Of a DNA stretch of 64,000 bases, positions 15,913-25,205 are shown one piece after another; within the stretch, counting starts at the first letter, position 1; the number at the start of each line of letters is the position of its first letter. Source of the stretch: Enterococcus mundtii. Lineage in GTDB: Bacteria; Bacillota; Bacilli; Lactobacillales; Enterococcaceae. The translations under genes and the position numbers were made by a program. The DNA is taken from contig NZ_CP025473.1 of NCBI RefSeq assembly GCF_003957375.1, positions 1,699,501 to 1,763,500 of the forward strand. The letters run 5' to 3'. The notes below the pieces were generated by a model. It had not been told where the DNA came from and made no database searches. It saw only the letters and a list, made by a program, of their open reading frames with translations.

Positions 15913-17082
15913 CTATTTTTTTATTTCATAAACAAATACCTTTAAATAATTTCCTTCCGGGAAAGAATCAATGGTTTGAAAATCATCAGGTAAACGATAA
16001 ACGCCGCTGATTTGGTATTGATACTCAGCAGAGATTAGTTCATCTTCAATCATTGCTCGAAATTGATCAATCGACACATTGGCTGCATTTGTTGAGGCAA
16101 TCAGGATTCCTTCATCGGCTAAGATCGACAAGCTATCTTTCACTAATTCACCATAATTTTTAGCTACACGAAAGACTTTTTTCTTGTTCCGAGCAAAACT
16201 TGGAGGGTCCAAAACGATTACATCATAAGAGAAACCTTTGCGTTGTGCATATTTAAAGTATTCAAAAACATCCATAACGATGATTTTATGGGCATCAGGT
16301 ATCAACCCGTTGACCTCAAATTGTTCACGAGTTTTTTTCAAACTTCGTTTTGCTAGGTCTACACTTGTCGTTTCTATTGCCCCACCCATAGCAGCAGCTA
16401 CAGAAAAAGCACCGGTATAGCTGAACATATTCAGTACTGATTTCCCTAAAGCTAAGCCATCGATCAATGCGCCTCTGACTTCTTTTTGATCAAGGAAAAT
16501 TCCGGTCATCAGGCCTTCATTCAAATAAGTGGCATAAGTCACTCCATTTTCTTGGATAAGTAGTGGTTCTTTGGCCTCTTCTCCAGTCACATGCTGGCTC
16601 TCCGGTAATTGTGTTGTTTCAAAGCGAATTTTTTCGTAGATTCCGACAATTTCAGGATAAGCAGCTTGAAAAGCTTTTAATAGAACTCCACGAGCCAAAT
16701 ATAAGGTTTCATTGTACCAAGAAAAGACAGCAAAGCTATCGTAGTAGTCAATGATCAAACCACCGATCCCATCTCCTTCTCCATTGAACAAACGAAAAGC
16801 TGTTGTCTGCTCATCATTAAAATAGCTTGTCCTTTTTTCTTTAGCTGTCAAAAATTTTATTTCAAAAAATGATTGATCAAATGGTTCATCCTTTTGACTG
16901 AGTACCCAACCAATTCCTTTGTTTTGTTTTCCTAAATAGCCTTTTCCTAAAAATTTTCCTTGCTGATCAATTAATTCTACCCATTCTGTCGTTTTTTTCA
17001 TTTGCACTAGATCTTCTTCTTGGATCAATGGATAGCCTTTTAAAAATTTCTTGACTACTCTTTTTTTTATTGTTAGTTTCAT
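15913..17082 (-). CDS. rlmI: RlmI-like 23S rRNA (cytosine) methyltransferase
   Basis: 389 residues. Residues 1-80 form a PUA-like RNA-binding domain (VVKKFLKGYPLIQEEDLV...WVELIDQQGKFLGKGYLG), and the rest is a class I SAM methyltransferase: NGEGDGIGGLIIDYY, FLDQKEVRGALIDG, VLNMFSYTGAFSVAAAMGGA (SAM loop), and VIVLDPPSFARNKK with the catalytic-loop DPPSF. This is the RlmI/RlmK-type layout. E. coli RlmI makes m5C1962 in 23S rRNA; the exact base here is inferred. First gene of the rlmI-aroD-ybaK operon. Confidence 0.85.
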   Translation of the reverse strand: MKLTIKKRVVKKFLKGYPLIQEEDLVQMKKTTEWVELIDQQGKFLGKGYLGKQNKGIGWVLSQKDEPFDQSFFEIKFLTAKEKRTSYFNDEQTTAFRLFNGEGDGIGGLIIDYYDSFAVFSWYNETLYLARGVLLKAFQAAYPEIVGIYEKIRFETTQLPESQHVTGEEAKEPLLIQENGVTYATYLNEGLMTGIFLDQKEVRGALIDGLALGKSVLNMFSYTGAFSVAAAMGGAIETTSVDLAKRSLKKTREQFEVNGLIPDAHKIIVMDVFEYFKYAQRKGFSYDVIVLDPPSFARNKKKVFRVAKNYGELVKDSLSILADEGILIASTNAANVSIDQFRAMIEDELISAEYQYQISGVYRLPDDFQTIDSFPEGNYLKVFVYEIKK

Positions 17083-17257
17083 TGGCTCACCTGCTTTTTC
17101 ATTCTCCCTTTTAGTATAACAAAAAACACGCTTCTTGTCTTAGAGATTCCTTGTCTTGTAGGTAGTTCCCCTTAGAAAAGAGCTAAAATAAAAACTCCTT
17201 ATCTCCCACTAAAACTAAATACACGTGTTCCGAAAGTAGCTCCTTCAGAAAAAATTT

Positions 17258-17298
17258 GGAAAAAACGACAATTTGAAGAATGATTTTCGATTTTCCAT
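17258..17298. repeat. intergenic hairpin with shared AATTTGAAGAA core
   Basis: Arms TGGAAAAAACG and CGATTTTCCA enclose AATTTGAAGAATGATTTTCG, a core also present in the hairpin repeats at 37581-37640 and 50168-50225. The rest of 17083-17413 holds no gene I can support. Confidence 0.45.
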
Positions 17299-17413
17299 GA
17301 TGATTTCTCAGTGCTGCGCACCTTTGTCCTCCCTCTTCATGTGTAGATTTTTGCACAAAACTTAGCGATCTTAAAGAAAATCTTAATCTATCAAGCTTGA
17401 TTTGTACTTTCAA

Positions 17414-17442
17414 TTGACACTATTTTGGTCTACTAGTAAAAT
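17414..17442 (+). promoter_or_regulatory. ltaS promoter
   Basis: TTGACA (17414-17419), 17-base spacer, TAAAAT (17437-17442), about 76 bases before the chosen start. Confidence 0.75.
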
Positions 17443-17518
17443 AGTTAGGAGTACGTGAGTCGTGAGTATGTTTCATGCCACTCTTTTTTTATGTAAGAGT
17501 GCAGAAAGGAAGATTAAT

Positions 17519-19666
17519 TTGAAAATAAAAACACCCGCTTTTTTAAATAAAAGGCTCGGATTTTTTACTTTACTAGCCGTTTTGTTATGGGTCAAAACGA
17601 TTGCTACTTATCTATTTGATTTCCATTTAGGGATCGAGAGTGGCATCCAATATTTTATCTTGTTCATCAACCCAATCGCAACGACTATCCTTCTTTTAGG
17701 GATTGCCTTATATGTTAGACGAACGAAAGCAGCGTATATCACGATGCTAGTCATCTATTTCTTGTTGACCTTGCTCTTATTTTCTAACATCATCTACTAT
17801 CGTGAGTTCACTGATTTTATTACGATCAACGCGATCCTAGGCGCCGGAAAAGTCGCAAGTGGTTTAGGCGAAAGTGCCTTACGGTTATTCCGTCCTTATG
17901 ATGTCCTTTATTGGATCGATATCATTTTGATCATTGCGCTTTTAGCAACGAAAAAAATCAAAATGGACCCACGTCCTGTGCGCGCTCGAATGGCGTTTGC
18001 CTTTACTACCTTAGCAGTGATGATCTTTTCTGGAAATCTATTTTTAGCTGAAGCGGATCGCCCAGAGTTATTGACACGTACATTCTCTCGTGATTATTTA
18101 GTTAAATATCTTGGACTGAACGCGTTCATGGTATACGACGGTATCCAAACGTACCAAACGAACCAAGTACGAGCTGAAGCAAGTCCAAATGACATGAAAG
18201 AAGTAGCCACTTACGTCAAAGAACATTATGCGCAACCAAACCAAGATCTTTATGGATTAGCTGAGGGCAAGAATGTTATCTATATCCATTTAGAAAGCTT
18301 ACAACAGTTTGTGATCGATTATAAACTGAAAGACGAAAATGGCGTAGAACATGAAGTAACACCTTTCTTGAATAGTTTATTCCACAGTAATGAAACATTC
18401 AGTTTTGACAATTTCTTCCATCAAGTAAAAGCTGGAAAAACAAGTGATGCAGAGACATTGATGGAAAATTCATTATTCGGTTTGAACCAAGGATCACTAT
18501 TCACTCAACTTGGTGGTAAGAATACTTTCCAAGCAGCACCAAATATTTTAAAACAAACAAAAGGGTATACCAGTGCAGCGTTCCATGGGAATGCTGGTAC
18601 ATTCTGGAACCGTAACGAAACTTATAAGAGTTTTGGGTATGATTACTTCTTTGATGCTTCATACTATGACGTGAATGACGATAACTCATTCCAATACGGT
18701 TTACATGACAAACCATTCTTTGAACAATCCGTCCAATATTTAGAACGGATGCAACAACCATTCTACTCAAAATTCATTGCTGTATCGAATCACTTCCCTT
18801 ATTCAAAATTCACGAATGAGGAAGCTGGATTCCCTGTAGCTAATACGAATGATGAAACAATCAATGGTTACTTTGCGACAGCTAACTATTTAGACACAGC
18901 GGTAGAAGAATTCTTCAACTATTTAAAAGCAAGTGGCTTGTATGAAAACTCAGTCATCGTCTTATACGGTGACCACTACGGGATCTCTAATACAAGAAAC
19001 AAATCTTTAGCTGAATTAGTTGGTAAAACAAGTTCGACATGGACAAATTTTGATAATGCAGCGATGCAACGCGTGCCATATATGATCCATATCCCCGGAC
19101 AAACAAAAGGCGGAATCAACCATACGTACGGCGGCCAAGTCGATGCTTTACCGACATTGCTTCATTTGTTAGGTGTGGATTCAAAAAATTATATCCAATT
19201 AGGACAAGATCTCTTCTCACCTGATAATAACCAGTTAGTCGCTTTCCGTGATGGTGACTTCGTTTCACCTAAGTATACCTATTATGGTGGAGCTGTCTAC
19301 AATACCCAAACAGGTGAAGTCCTATCCGATATGACTGAAGAACAACAAGCAGAAGTTACTGCCTTACGTGAAGCAGTCAGCAAGCAACTCGCCGTTTCAG
19401 ACCAGATCAACAATGGCGATCTACTTCGATTTTATACAGAAAGTGGTTTAGAACCACTTGATACTTCTAAGTTTGATTACAAAAATGGTTTGCGACATCT
19501 AAGTGATACCGAACGTTCACTTGGTGACAAATCAACAAGCGTCTTCAGTGAGAACAACAACCAAACGACACAAAATCTGTACGAAACTAAAACCTTCCAA
19601 GATATCCATGGTATTCCTACTGAGGAACCCACGGATAGTGAAGATTCAGTGGAAAATAACGAATGA
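17519..19666 (+). CDS. ltaS: LtaS-family lipoteichoic acid synthase
   Basis: 715 residues from a TTG at 17519 preceded by AAAGGAAG; the frame reaches back to GTG 17462 but without a site, and MKIKTPAFLNKRLGFFT is the family-like start. Five N-terminal membrane helices (about 15-205) are followed by an extracellular sulfatase-fold domain: YIHLESLQQF (metal Glu), GKTSDAETLMENS (catalytic Thr), FHGNAGTFWNRNETYKSFGY, and VLYGDHYGIS (Asp-His metal ligands). It polymerises glycerolphosphate from phosphatidylglycerol onto a glycolipid anchor. The acidic C-terminal tail is long. Strong promoter upstream, terminator downstream: a single-gene unit. Confidence 0.95.
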   Translation: MKIKTPAFLNKRLGFFTLLAVLLWVKTIATYLFDFHLGIESGIQYFILFINPIATTILLLGIALYVRRTKAAYITMLVIYFLLTLLLFSNIIYYREFTDFITINAILGAGKVASGLGESALRLFRPYDVLYWIDIILIIALLATKKIKMDPRPVRARMAFAFTTLAVMIFSGNLFLAEADRPELLTRTFSRDYLVKYLGLNAFMVYDGIQTYQTNQVRAEASPNDMKEVATYVKEHYAQPNQDLYGLAEGKNVIYIHLESLQQFVIDYKLKDENGVEHEVTPFLNSLFHSNETFSFDNFFHQVKAGKTSDAETLMENSLFGLNQGSLFTQLGGKNTFQAAPNILKQTKGYTSAAFHGNAGTFWNRNETYKSFGYDYFFDASYYDVNDDNSFQYGLHDKPFFEQSVQYLERMQQPFYSKFIAVSNHFPYSKFTNEEAGFPVANTNDETINGYFATANYLDTAVEEFFNYLKASGLYENSVIVLYGDHYGISNTRNKSLAELVGKTSSTWTNFDNAAMQRVPYMIHIPGQTKGGINHTYGGQVDALPTLLHLLGVDSKNYIQLGQDLFSPDNNQLVAFRDGDFVSPKYTYYGGAVYNTQTGEVLSDMTEEQQAEVTALREAVSKQLAVSDQINNGDLLRFYTESGLEPLDTSKFDYKNGLRHLSDTERSLGDKSTSVFSENNNQTTQNLYETKTFQDIHGIPTEEPTDSEDSVENNE

Positions 19667-19708
19667 ACAACGTGAGAACAAGTAGCTAATGTTATCACTC
19701 AACGAACA

Positions 19709-19744
19709 GCACTCGAGGAAATCCTTTCTTCGGGTGTTTTTTTG
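19709..19744 (+). terminator. ltaS terminator
   Basis: Stem CACTCGAGGAAA/TTTCTTCGGGTG with T7 tail. Confidence 0.8.
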
Positions 19745-20136
19745 ATCTATAACTAGAGATATAAATAGATTTGCTTATTTCTACTCAGTAATTTTTTCTT
19801 ACCAGCACGATTGAAAGTGCAAAGAGATGCTACTAACCATATTAAATATACCTCTTCCCCCTCATACCTACTCTAAGTCTGAAAGGATTAAGATCCCAGA
19901 CAAATCATTAGATTCTTGGGGATTCATCGCTTGTTCATAGATCTTGAAATTGATACATTTCCCTATTAGTTTTGCACTAGATCTCATAGTACGACCAAAA
20001 GAATAGCATTACTAAAGAAGTTTTTATACGCCTTCAGGTTCCCTTTGCTTGTCCTACTTGATCAGCCTCCCTTTATTTCGGTTTTTCACTAAATGATTTT
20101 CATACTTTATTCATATTCATTTTTTATACTATTCTT
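19745..20136. other. 390-base gap with no recognised feature
   Basis: Both strands carry frequent stops in all frames. I see no gene, RNA or strong hairpin. The right end provides the leader and GAGG site of the permease gene. Confidence 0.5.
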
Positions 20137-20148
20137 GAGGTGAAAAGT

Positions 20149-20877
20149 ATGAATATGATCCGTTATTCTACCGCACGATTACTTTACTACAAAAAACAAA
20201 CATTTCTATATACTTTGTTTTCAAGCTTTTCTGCTTTTCTATTATTGATCAGCTTCAACTTATATAATCTACAAACCACTTTACACAAACAAATCCAAGA
20301 TCGGGTGTTGATATTTGATGCTTCTGATATCAAAGAGAACTTACCTTCATCAGAAACGCTTCAACAAGCCTATCTGGTTGTGATCAGTTGTATACTAGCA
20401 CTGTTTGCCTTGTGTTTCTTTTTTTTCTTTTTACTCTCACTCTATCGTCATCGTATGGAAATCATCAATTGGCGATTAGCGGGTCTTTCCAAACCAAAAA
20501 TGTTCTTCTTTATTTTTTGGCAATCCTTGATTCCATTAGTTCTTAGTTGCCTTGGCGTTCTTTTGATCGTTTTTGCTTTCCAAAATGGCTATCAAGCTTT
20601 ACTCCAAAAAATCAATTTGACTTTGTTAGATTTCTTCGAACTACCGAATTTACCAAGTGTCTTTTCTTCTGGAAATGGTTTATCGATCTCGATTGACCAA
20701 AATAGTTTTTTTATGATCGATTTTTTTAGCGATAACTTTTTAGTAGATACCTTAAAAGGGATCGGACAGACGATCATTTGTTTAGTTAGTATTAGCACAT
20801 TACTTAGTACCGGTCTTTTCATGATTTCAAATCGACTTTTAAAAAGAAAGAAGCTGATCATTGATGAACCAACATGA
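20149..20877 (+). CDS. FtsX-like ABC permease
   Basis: 242 residues from the ATG at 20149 (GAGG eight bases before it; the GTG at 20140 overlaps that site). Four membrane helices: about 17-38, 76-102 (VVISCILALFALCFFFFFLL), 116-142 and 205-228, with a ~60-residue extracellular segment between the last two, the FtsX/MacB-type half-permease order. The intracellular loop HRMEIINWRLAGLSKPKMFF is typical of these permeases, with the LAG(L) turn that contacts the ATPase. The next gene overlaps by 14 bases and is a degenerate ATPase. Substrate unknown. Confidence 0.7.
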   Translation: MNMIRYSTARLLYYKKQTFLYTLFSSFSAFLLLISFNLYNLQTTLHKQIQDRVLIFDASDIKENLPSSETLQQAYLVVISCILALFALCFFFFFLLSLYRHRMEIINWRLAGLSKPKMFFFIFWQSLIPLVLSCLGVLLIVFAFQNGYQALLQKINLTLLDFFELPNLPSVFSSGNGLSISIDQNSFFMIDFFSDNFLVDTLKGIGQTIICLVSISTLLSTGLFMISNRLLKRKKLIIDEPT

Positions 20878-21376
20878 TTCACTGATATCATTTAGCGGTT
20901 TTACTGTTCTGATCGGTTCGCAAGCCGAACAACAGGTGATTTTCACAGAGATCAAAGCACAACTCCTTGCTTCAGAACGAACTGATCTGATGATCGTTCA
21001 AAAAAATTGGCCGTTCTTCCCATACCTTAATTTAAAAGAACAAGTATTTTTGGACATCCCCGAAAAACAAAAAAAAGCCAAACAGGAACAAGCGCAAGCT
21101 AAGCTAATGATAGATTCCTCGCTGCTCAAAAAATCAGTAAGTGAATTGAGCACGTATGAAAGAATCATATTGCAACTGATGCATGCGATTCTCGCAGATA
21201 AAAAGAAACTGATCATCGAAGACCCTATCGATGATTTATCGATTATCGAGATTCAAGATCTTTTGACAAATCTTTGCGATTTAGTCAACGATCATTCTTT
21301 TTCGATTTTATTGATGACTCATGATCTTTCCATTGCCGAAAGTCCATATGTCACTGATTGTAAAGAAGCTAGTTGA
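20864..21376 (+). CDS. ABC-ATPase-like protein without Walker A
   Basis: 170 residues. The C-terminal half follows an ABC ATPase: SVSELSTYERIILQLMHAIL stands in the place of the signature and following helix, KKLIIEDPIDDL is like Walker B (hhhhEDP instead of DEP), and ILLMTHDLSIAE contains the H-loop. The place for Walker A reads FTVLIGSQAEQQVIF, with no GxxGxGKS/T. So nucleotide binding is unlikely in the normal way and the protein is short (usual length about 220-250). It is translated with the permease by overlap. Either a pseudo-ATPase or a decaying gene; the frame is clean. Confidence 0.6.
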   Translation: MNQHDSLISFSGFTVLIGSQAEQQVIFTEIKAQLLASERTDLMIVQKNWPFFPYLNLKEQVFLDIPEKQKKAKQEQAQAKLMIDSSLLKKSVSELSTYERIILQLMHAILADKKKLIIEDPIDDLSIIEIQDLLTNLCDLVNDHSFSILLMTHDLSIAESPYVTDCKEAS

Positions 21377-21397
21377 CTTGTGTTTGTTAATCTTTAT

Positions 21398-21443
21398 AAA
21401 AAAACCGTTAAAACAAGAAAGAAGCCTTGTTTTAACGGTTTTT
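21398..21443. terminator. bidirectional terminator
   Basis: Long stem AAAACCGTTAAAACAAG/CTTGTTTTAACGGTTTT between the convergent ABC-like genes and the histidine kinase operon, with A and T runs on either side. Confidence 0.9.
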
Positions 21444-21453
21444 GATTTAGTTA

Positions 21454-22896
21454 TCATTCGATTTCAACATCTGGTAATTTTACAGTAAATGTCGTGCCTT
21501 TTCCTAACTCACTTATTACGTCGAGTTTTCCTTTGTGCAATCGAACTAATTGTTGAACGATTGGTAACCCTAAGCCGGATTCGCCATATTTTGTGTTTTT
21601 TCTAGAAGGATCAACTTTGTAATAGCGATCCCATATGCTTTTCATTTGTTGTTCTGACATACCAATACCGGTATCGGTCACTTTGATGATCGTTTCAAGA
21701 TAGCCTTTTTCTAAAGAGACTGTGATCGTTCCATTTTCAGTGAATTGGATCGCATTTTGAATAATGTTGACCATGATCTGTACAAATCGATCATAATCAG
21801 CGTATACGTCTAATTGTTCAGGTGCTTCTAAAATCAATTGATTACCCGCAGCTTCTGCTTTTGCTTCCAATTGAGCGACAATATTTTTTAACGTTTCTGT
21901 CCCATCAAATTTTTTGATGACCATACTGATTTGATTCGTTCTGATTTTTTCATAATCTAAATTCTCATTGACTAGACGAATCAAACGTTCGGTTTCATTT
22001 TTCATTAATTTAATGGCATTTTCCCGTTGGTTTTCTGGGATGGCATTATACTCCAAGCCTTCTAACAAGCCATTAATAGTTGTTAAAGGTGTCCGCATTT
22101 CATGAGAAGCATCTGCCATGAATTGTCTGCGCCGATTCTCTTGTTCCTCGATTTCTGCTCGTGATTCTTTCAGTGAGTTGGTCATCTTATTGAAATCGTC
22201 TGCTAATTCATCAAATTCATCTTTGTCATTTACAGGTAATTGCACATCGAAGTTGCCATTTGTGACTTCTTTTGTAGCATTTCTCAAACGATTGATCCGT
22301 TTGACTTGGAAAGCCGCAAAGGCATAGCTTGCGATGATTGCTATAATACTTGAGAAGATGAAGCCCTTGAAGAGATTCAAGGTGACTGAACGCACGCTAT
22401 TGTCGATGTTTCTGGCTGGTTGGCTTACAACTAATCCCCCATAAAACTCATGATTCAAGTTGAAAGGAACCAAAGCATAGGAAGTGGCTTGATTCTCTCC
22501 TGCGATATTTTTATTTGAAGTAAACTTGACTTGGCGACCGCTTTTCAAACTTTCCCATTGATCTGCTGTAATCGTAAAATTCAAGTAAACCCCAGCAGTT
22601 GGATAGATCACTCGCTCATATTTATCAATAAAGATAAAATTGACATTTTGTTCAGTTAATACTTGTTCAGTCAGTTCCAACGCATTTTGGAATGCTTGAT
22701 CTTGATTAAATTGAGGAAACGTATCCGCAAAGGTTTGGGTCGTTTTCTCCACCGACTCGGCATAACCAAAAAGTTGTTGGTAATTATTTTCTTCGATCGT
22801 CTGCTTGGTCAATTGCGTAAAAGAAATACCGACGATCAAGATGATCATCGCGATCATCCCACAAAATGCCAGTAATTGTTGGTATAAATAGCGCAT
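21454..22896 (-). CDS. sensor histidine kinase
   Basis: 480 residues: first membrane helix (about 8-28), extracellular sensor domain (30-170), second helix (about 175-198), HAMP (FQVKRINRLRNATKEVTNGN...), HisKA with the phospho-acceptor in DASHEMRTPLTTINGLLEG, and HATPase_c with NIIQNAIQFTENGTI (N box), DTGIGM (G1) and GESGLGLPIVQQL (G2). It phosphorylates the OmpR-type regulator encoded immediately upstream, whose stop codon it overlaps by one base. The signal is not known; the sdpI-like gene at the operon start suggests envelope or peptide stress, which is an inference. Confidence 0.93.
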   Translation of the reverse strand: MRYLYQQLLAFCGMIAMIILIVGISFTQLTKQTIEENNYQQLFGYAESVEKTTQTFADTFPQFNQDQAFQNALELTEQVLTEQNVNFIFIDKYERVIYPTAGVYLNFTITADQWESLKSGRQVKFTSNKNIAGENQATSYALVPFNLNHEFYGGLVVSQPARNIDNSVRSVTLNLFKGFIFSSIIAIIASYAFAAFQVKRINRLRNATKEVTNGNFDVQLPVNDKDEFDELADDFNKMTNSLKESRAEIEEQENRRRQFMADASHEMRTPLTTINGLLEGLEYNAIPENQRENAIKLMKNETERLIRLVNENLDYEKIRTNQISMVIKKFDGTETLKNIVAQLEAKAEAAGNQLILEAPEQLDVYADYDRFVQIMVNIIQNAIQFTENGTITVSLEKGYLETIIKVTDTGIGMSEQQMKSIWDRYYKVDPSRKNTKYGESGLGLPIVQQLVRLHKGKLDVISELGKGTTFTVKLPDVEIE

Positions 22897-23612
22897 CAGG
22901 CAACACCTGAATCATCAAATTTATAGCCTACTCCCCAAACTGTCTGGATCACTTGTGGGCCTACTTTCTCGATTTTTTGACGAAGTTTTTTGATATGGGC
23001 GTCGACGGTTCGTTCATCACCAAAATATTGATAATCCCAAACTAGTTCCAATAACTGTTCTCTTGAAAACACTTGTCTTGGTTTTTTTGCTAATGTAAAT
23101 AAAAGATCGAATTCTTTTGGTGTCAATCCATCGATCGGTTGGTTATTCAAGTAGGCTTCACGCGTTTTCGTATTCATCTTGAAGTGATCGGTTTGGATGT
23201 CAAAATTTTGTTCAGATAATGGATTTTCTTCTTTTGTTTCTACCAATTCGCTACGACGGTGTAATGCCTTCATACGTGCAATCAATGTCAAGGGACTAAA
23301 AGGTTTAGTGACATAGTCATCAGCTCCCATTTCCAAACCGATCACTTGATCACTTTCAGAATCTCGGGCGGTCAACATGATGATTGGTACCGTACTTGAA
23401 ACTTTTCGGATTTCTCGTCCAACCATCATGCCATCCATTGTCGGAAGATTAAGATCCAACGTGACCATATCCCAATGTTGCGGATTCTCTAAAAACGCAT
23501 CTAATCCTTCTTTTCCGTCATATTTGAAGGTTGCTTCCCATCCTTCATTTAAAAAAAACATCTGCATCATTTCAGATACGGATTGATTATCTTCAATCAT
23601 TAAAATGTTCAT
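22896..23612 (-). CDS. OmpR/PhoB-family response regulator
   Basis: 238 residues from the ATG at 23612 with GGAGGAG upstream. Receiver domain: acidic pair in MIEDNQS, phospho-acceptor Asp in VTLDLNLPTMDG (near residue 53), Thr in IIMLTARDSES, and Lys in YVTKPFSP. A winged-helix Trans_reg_C domain follows (LTPKEFDLLFTL, DERTVDAHIKKLRQKI, VWGVGYKF). The start lies inside the end of the sdpI-like gene (20-base overlap) and the stop overlaps the kinase start, so all three are one operon. Confidence 0.95.
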   Translation of the reverse strand: MNILMIEDNQSVSEMMQMFFLNEGWEATFKYDGKEGLDAFLENPQHWDMVTLDLNLPTMDGMMVGREIRKVSSTVPIIMLTARDSESDQVIGLEMGADDYVTKPFSPLTLIARMKALHRRSELVETKEENPLSEQNFDIQTDHFKMNTKTREAYLNNQPIDGLTPKEFDLLFTLAKKPRQVFSREQLLELVWDYQYFGDERTVDAHIKKLRQKIEKVGPQVIQTVWGVGYKFDDSGVA

Positions 23613-23943
23613 GCTCGTCTCCTCCATTTATCAAATCGTAAGTTTGTAATTTTTTTTCTGTTAATATAAAAATCGGCATGATCGGAAACACTAAGAGTAA
23701 CATTTCAATAATAAAAAAATTGGTATGTCCTGTGATTTTTAATCCGTAGCCGATCAAGGTCATCAATAATCCGAAAATCAAGAAATATTTTCCGCTTGTT
23801 CGTTGGGCAATCCGCCAATGTTCGTCGGATCTGGTGGCACGTTCTGAATGATAACCATAGAAAGGTAAATTACCTTTAGAAGGCAAAATTAAAAATAAGA
23901 GCCCTATCAAGGTCAAAAAAAGACCAACTGTTAAAAAAATCAT
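23593..23943 (-). CDS. SdpI-family membrane protein
   Basis: 116 residues from the ATG at 23943 (GGAGAGTG upstream). Helix 1 (about 2-22), then the SdpI-family block LPFYGYHSERATRSDEHWRIAQRTSGK, then two further helices (FLIFGLLMTLIGYGLKI and FFIIEMLLLVFPIMPIFI). In B. subtilis SdpI gives immunity to the SdpC toxin and signals to the SdpR repressor. Here it is the first gene of an operon with a two-component system, so a sensing or immunity role for an envelope-active peptide is plausible but unproven. Confidence 0.75.
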   Translation of the reverse strand: MIFLTVGLFLTLIGLLFLILPSKGNLPFYGYHSERATRSDEHWRIAQRTSGKYFLIFGLLMTLIGYGLKITGHTNFFIIEMLLLVFPIMPIFILTEKKLQTYDLINGGDEHEHFND

Positions 23944-23969
23944 GATTTCACTCTCCAATCTCTGTCTAT

Positions 23970-23998
23970 AGTATACTCTAAAATGGTTGCTGAACCAA
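23970..23998 (-). promoter_or_regulatory. promoter of sdpI-like/two-component operon
   Basis: Minus strand: TTGGTT (23993-23998), 17 bases, TATACT (23970-23975), shortly before the GGAGAGTG site. Confidence 0.55.
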
Positions 23999-24085
23999 TA
24001 AGTTCAGTAATTCTTCACGAAACGTTTGTCTTTTGTTCATTCTTTGATAAGATAAAGATATTCAAATGAAAAAGGAGTTTTATTT

Positions 24086-24859
24086 GTGACAAACTATCAA
24101 GCAATCACATTTTTCGATCTCGATGGAACTTTATTAGATGGACATTCTAAAATAACTCCTGAGATCGCCGCAGCAATCCAAGCATTAAAAGAAAATGATA
24201 TCCTACCTGTTATCGCCACTGGACGGACTGAAATGGAAATCAAACAAATTATGCGTGATGCAGGTATTACTTCCGCTGTAACAATGAACGGTTCTTGTAT
24301 TAGCGTAGAGGGAGAAGTAATTTATTCTGTACGCTTTTCTAAAGAAGAATGTCAAAAAATGCGTGACCATATCGAAGAGCAAGGTCATGCCCTTTGTTTT
24401 TATAATAGAGAGAACATTTGGAGTACTCATCACACAGAGACCATGAGAAAAGCTTATGGCTTTATCCATTCAGATGTGCCACCAATCGATCCTTCCGCTT
24501 TTCAGGATCATCCGATCAATATGTTGCTGATTCTTTCCGAATCAGGTGATGAATATTATCATGAACGTTTCCCTGACATGACTTTTTACCGCAATAGTCC
24601 CTATTCGATCGATACGGTCAGAAAAGGTATTTCAAAAGGTGCAGGGGTCAAACGCTTAAAAGAAACATTAAAATTAGAGAATGTCCCAACTTTTGGTTTT
24701 GGTGACGGGCCGAACGATTTTGCCTTACTTGAAGCTTGTGATCACAAAATCGCGATGGGCAATGCTTACGATGAGTTAAAAGAACTTGCAACCTTCATTA
24801 CGAAGAAAAATACCGAAGGCGGGATCGTTCACGCATTGAAGCATTTTGAATTGATTTGA
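24086..24859 (+). CDS. Cof-type HAD-IIB hydrolase
   Basis: 257 residues from a GTG at 24086 with AAAAGGAG upstream. HAD motif I FFDLDGTLLDG (nucleophile Asp), motif II PVIATGRTEMEI, motif III Lys in GISKGAGVKRLKE, motif IV FGDGPNDFALLE. The type IIB cap lies between motifs II and III. Relatives dephosphorylate sugar phosphates and flavin or pyridoxal phosphate; the substrate cannot be told from sequence. Single gene. Confidence 0.9.
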   Translation: MTNYQAITFFDLDGTLLDGHSKITPEIAAAIQALKENDILPVIATGRTEMEIKQIMRDAGITSAVTMNGSCISVEGEVIYSVRFSKEECQKMRDHIEEQGHALCFYNRENIWSTHHTETMRKAYGFIHSDVPPIDPSAFQDHPINMLLILSESGDEYYHERFPDMTFYRNSPYSIDTVRKGISKGAGVKRLKETLKLENVPTFGFGDGPNDFALLEACDHKIAMGNAYDELKELATFITKKNTEGGIVHALKHFELI

Positions 24860-24915
24860 TCGTCTGCTCTCTCACAATTAGCGATTCGATATTCCATATA
24901 AATGGCTGAATCATG

Positions 24916-24963
24916 TAAAAAAGCCCTAGTTATCATCTAGAATTCAAGGACTCTAACTAGGGC
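24916..24963 (-). terminator. minus-strand terminator without an obvious gene
   Basis: Stem GCCCTAGTTA/TAACTAGGGC (24923-24932, 24954-24963) is followed on the minus strand by T6. On the plus strand there is no T-run. No minus-strand gene was found in 24964-25205. It may belong to an unrecognised small RNA or to lost citrate genes. Confidence 0.5.
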
Positions 24964-25205
24964 AATAGGCTATAAATTTTTGACAGTAACGTTAAATGAC
25001 TTTAATTGTGGAACTGCTTAAACATGATAAAAAGAAATAAGTTAAATCTTTGCTACCATCTTTAGCATTGCTACCAAAAGGGACTGTTCACGCAGTTTCT
25101 TTTTTCATTTCATTTTAGCCAAGGACTGAGGATTTAACCATCGTTCGTTTATCTCATGGTTAGTAAATTTTATCTAGTCAACGATAGATCTCTCCCCCGT
25201 TACTA

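Noticed and set aside
17183-17413. 76-codon minus-strand ORF upstream of ltaS
   Set aside because: It runs through the hairpin repeat and the ltaS promoter region and shows no protein-like pattern.
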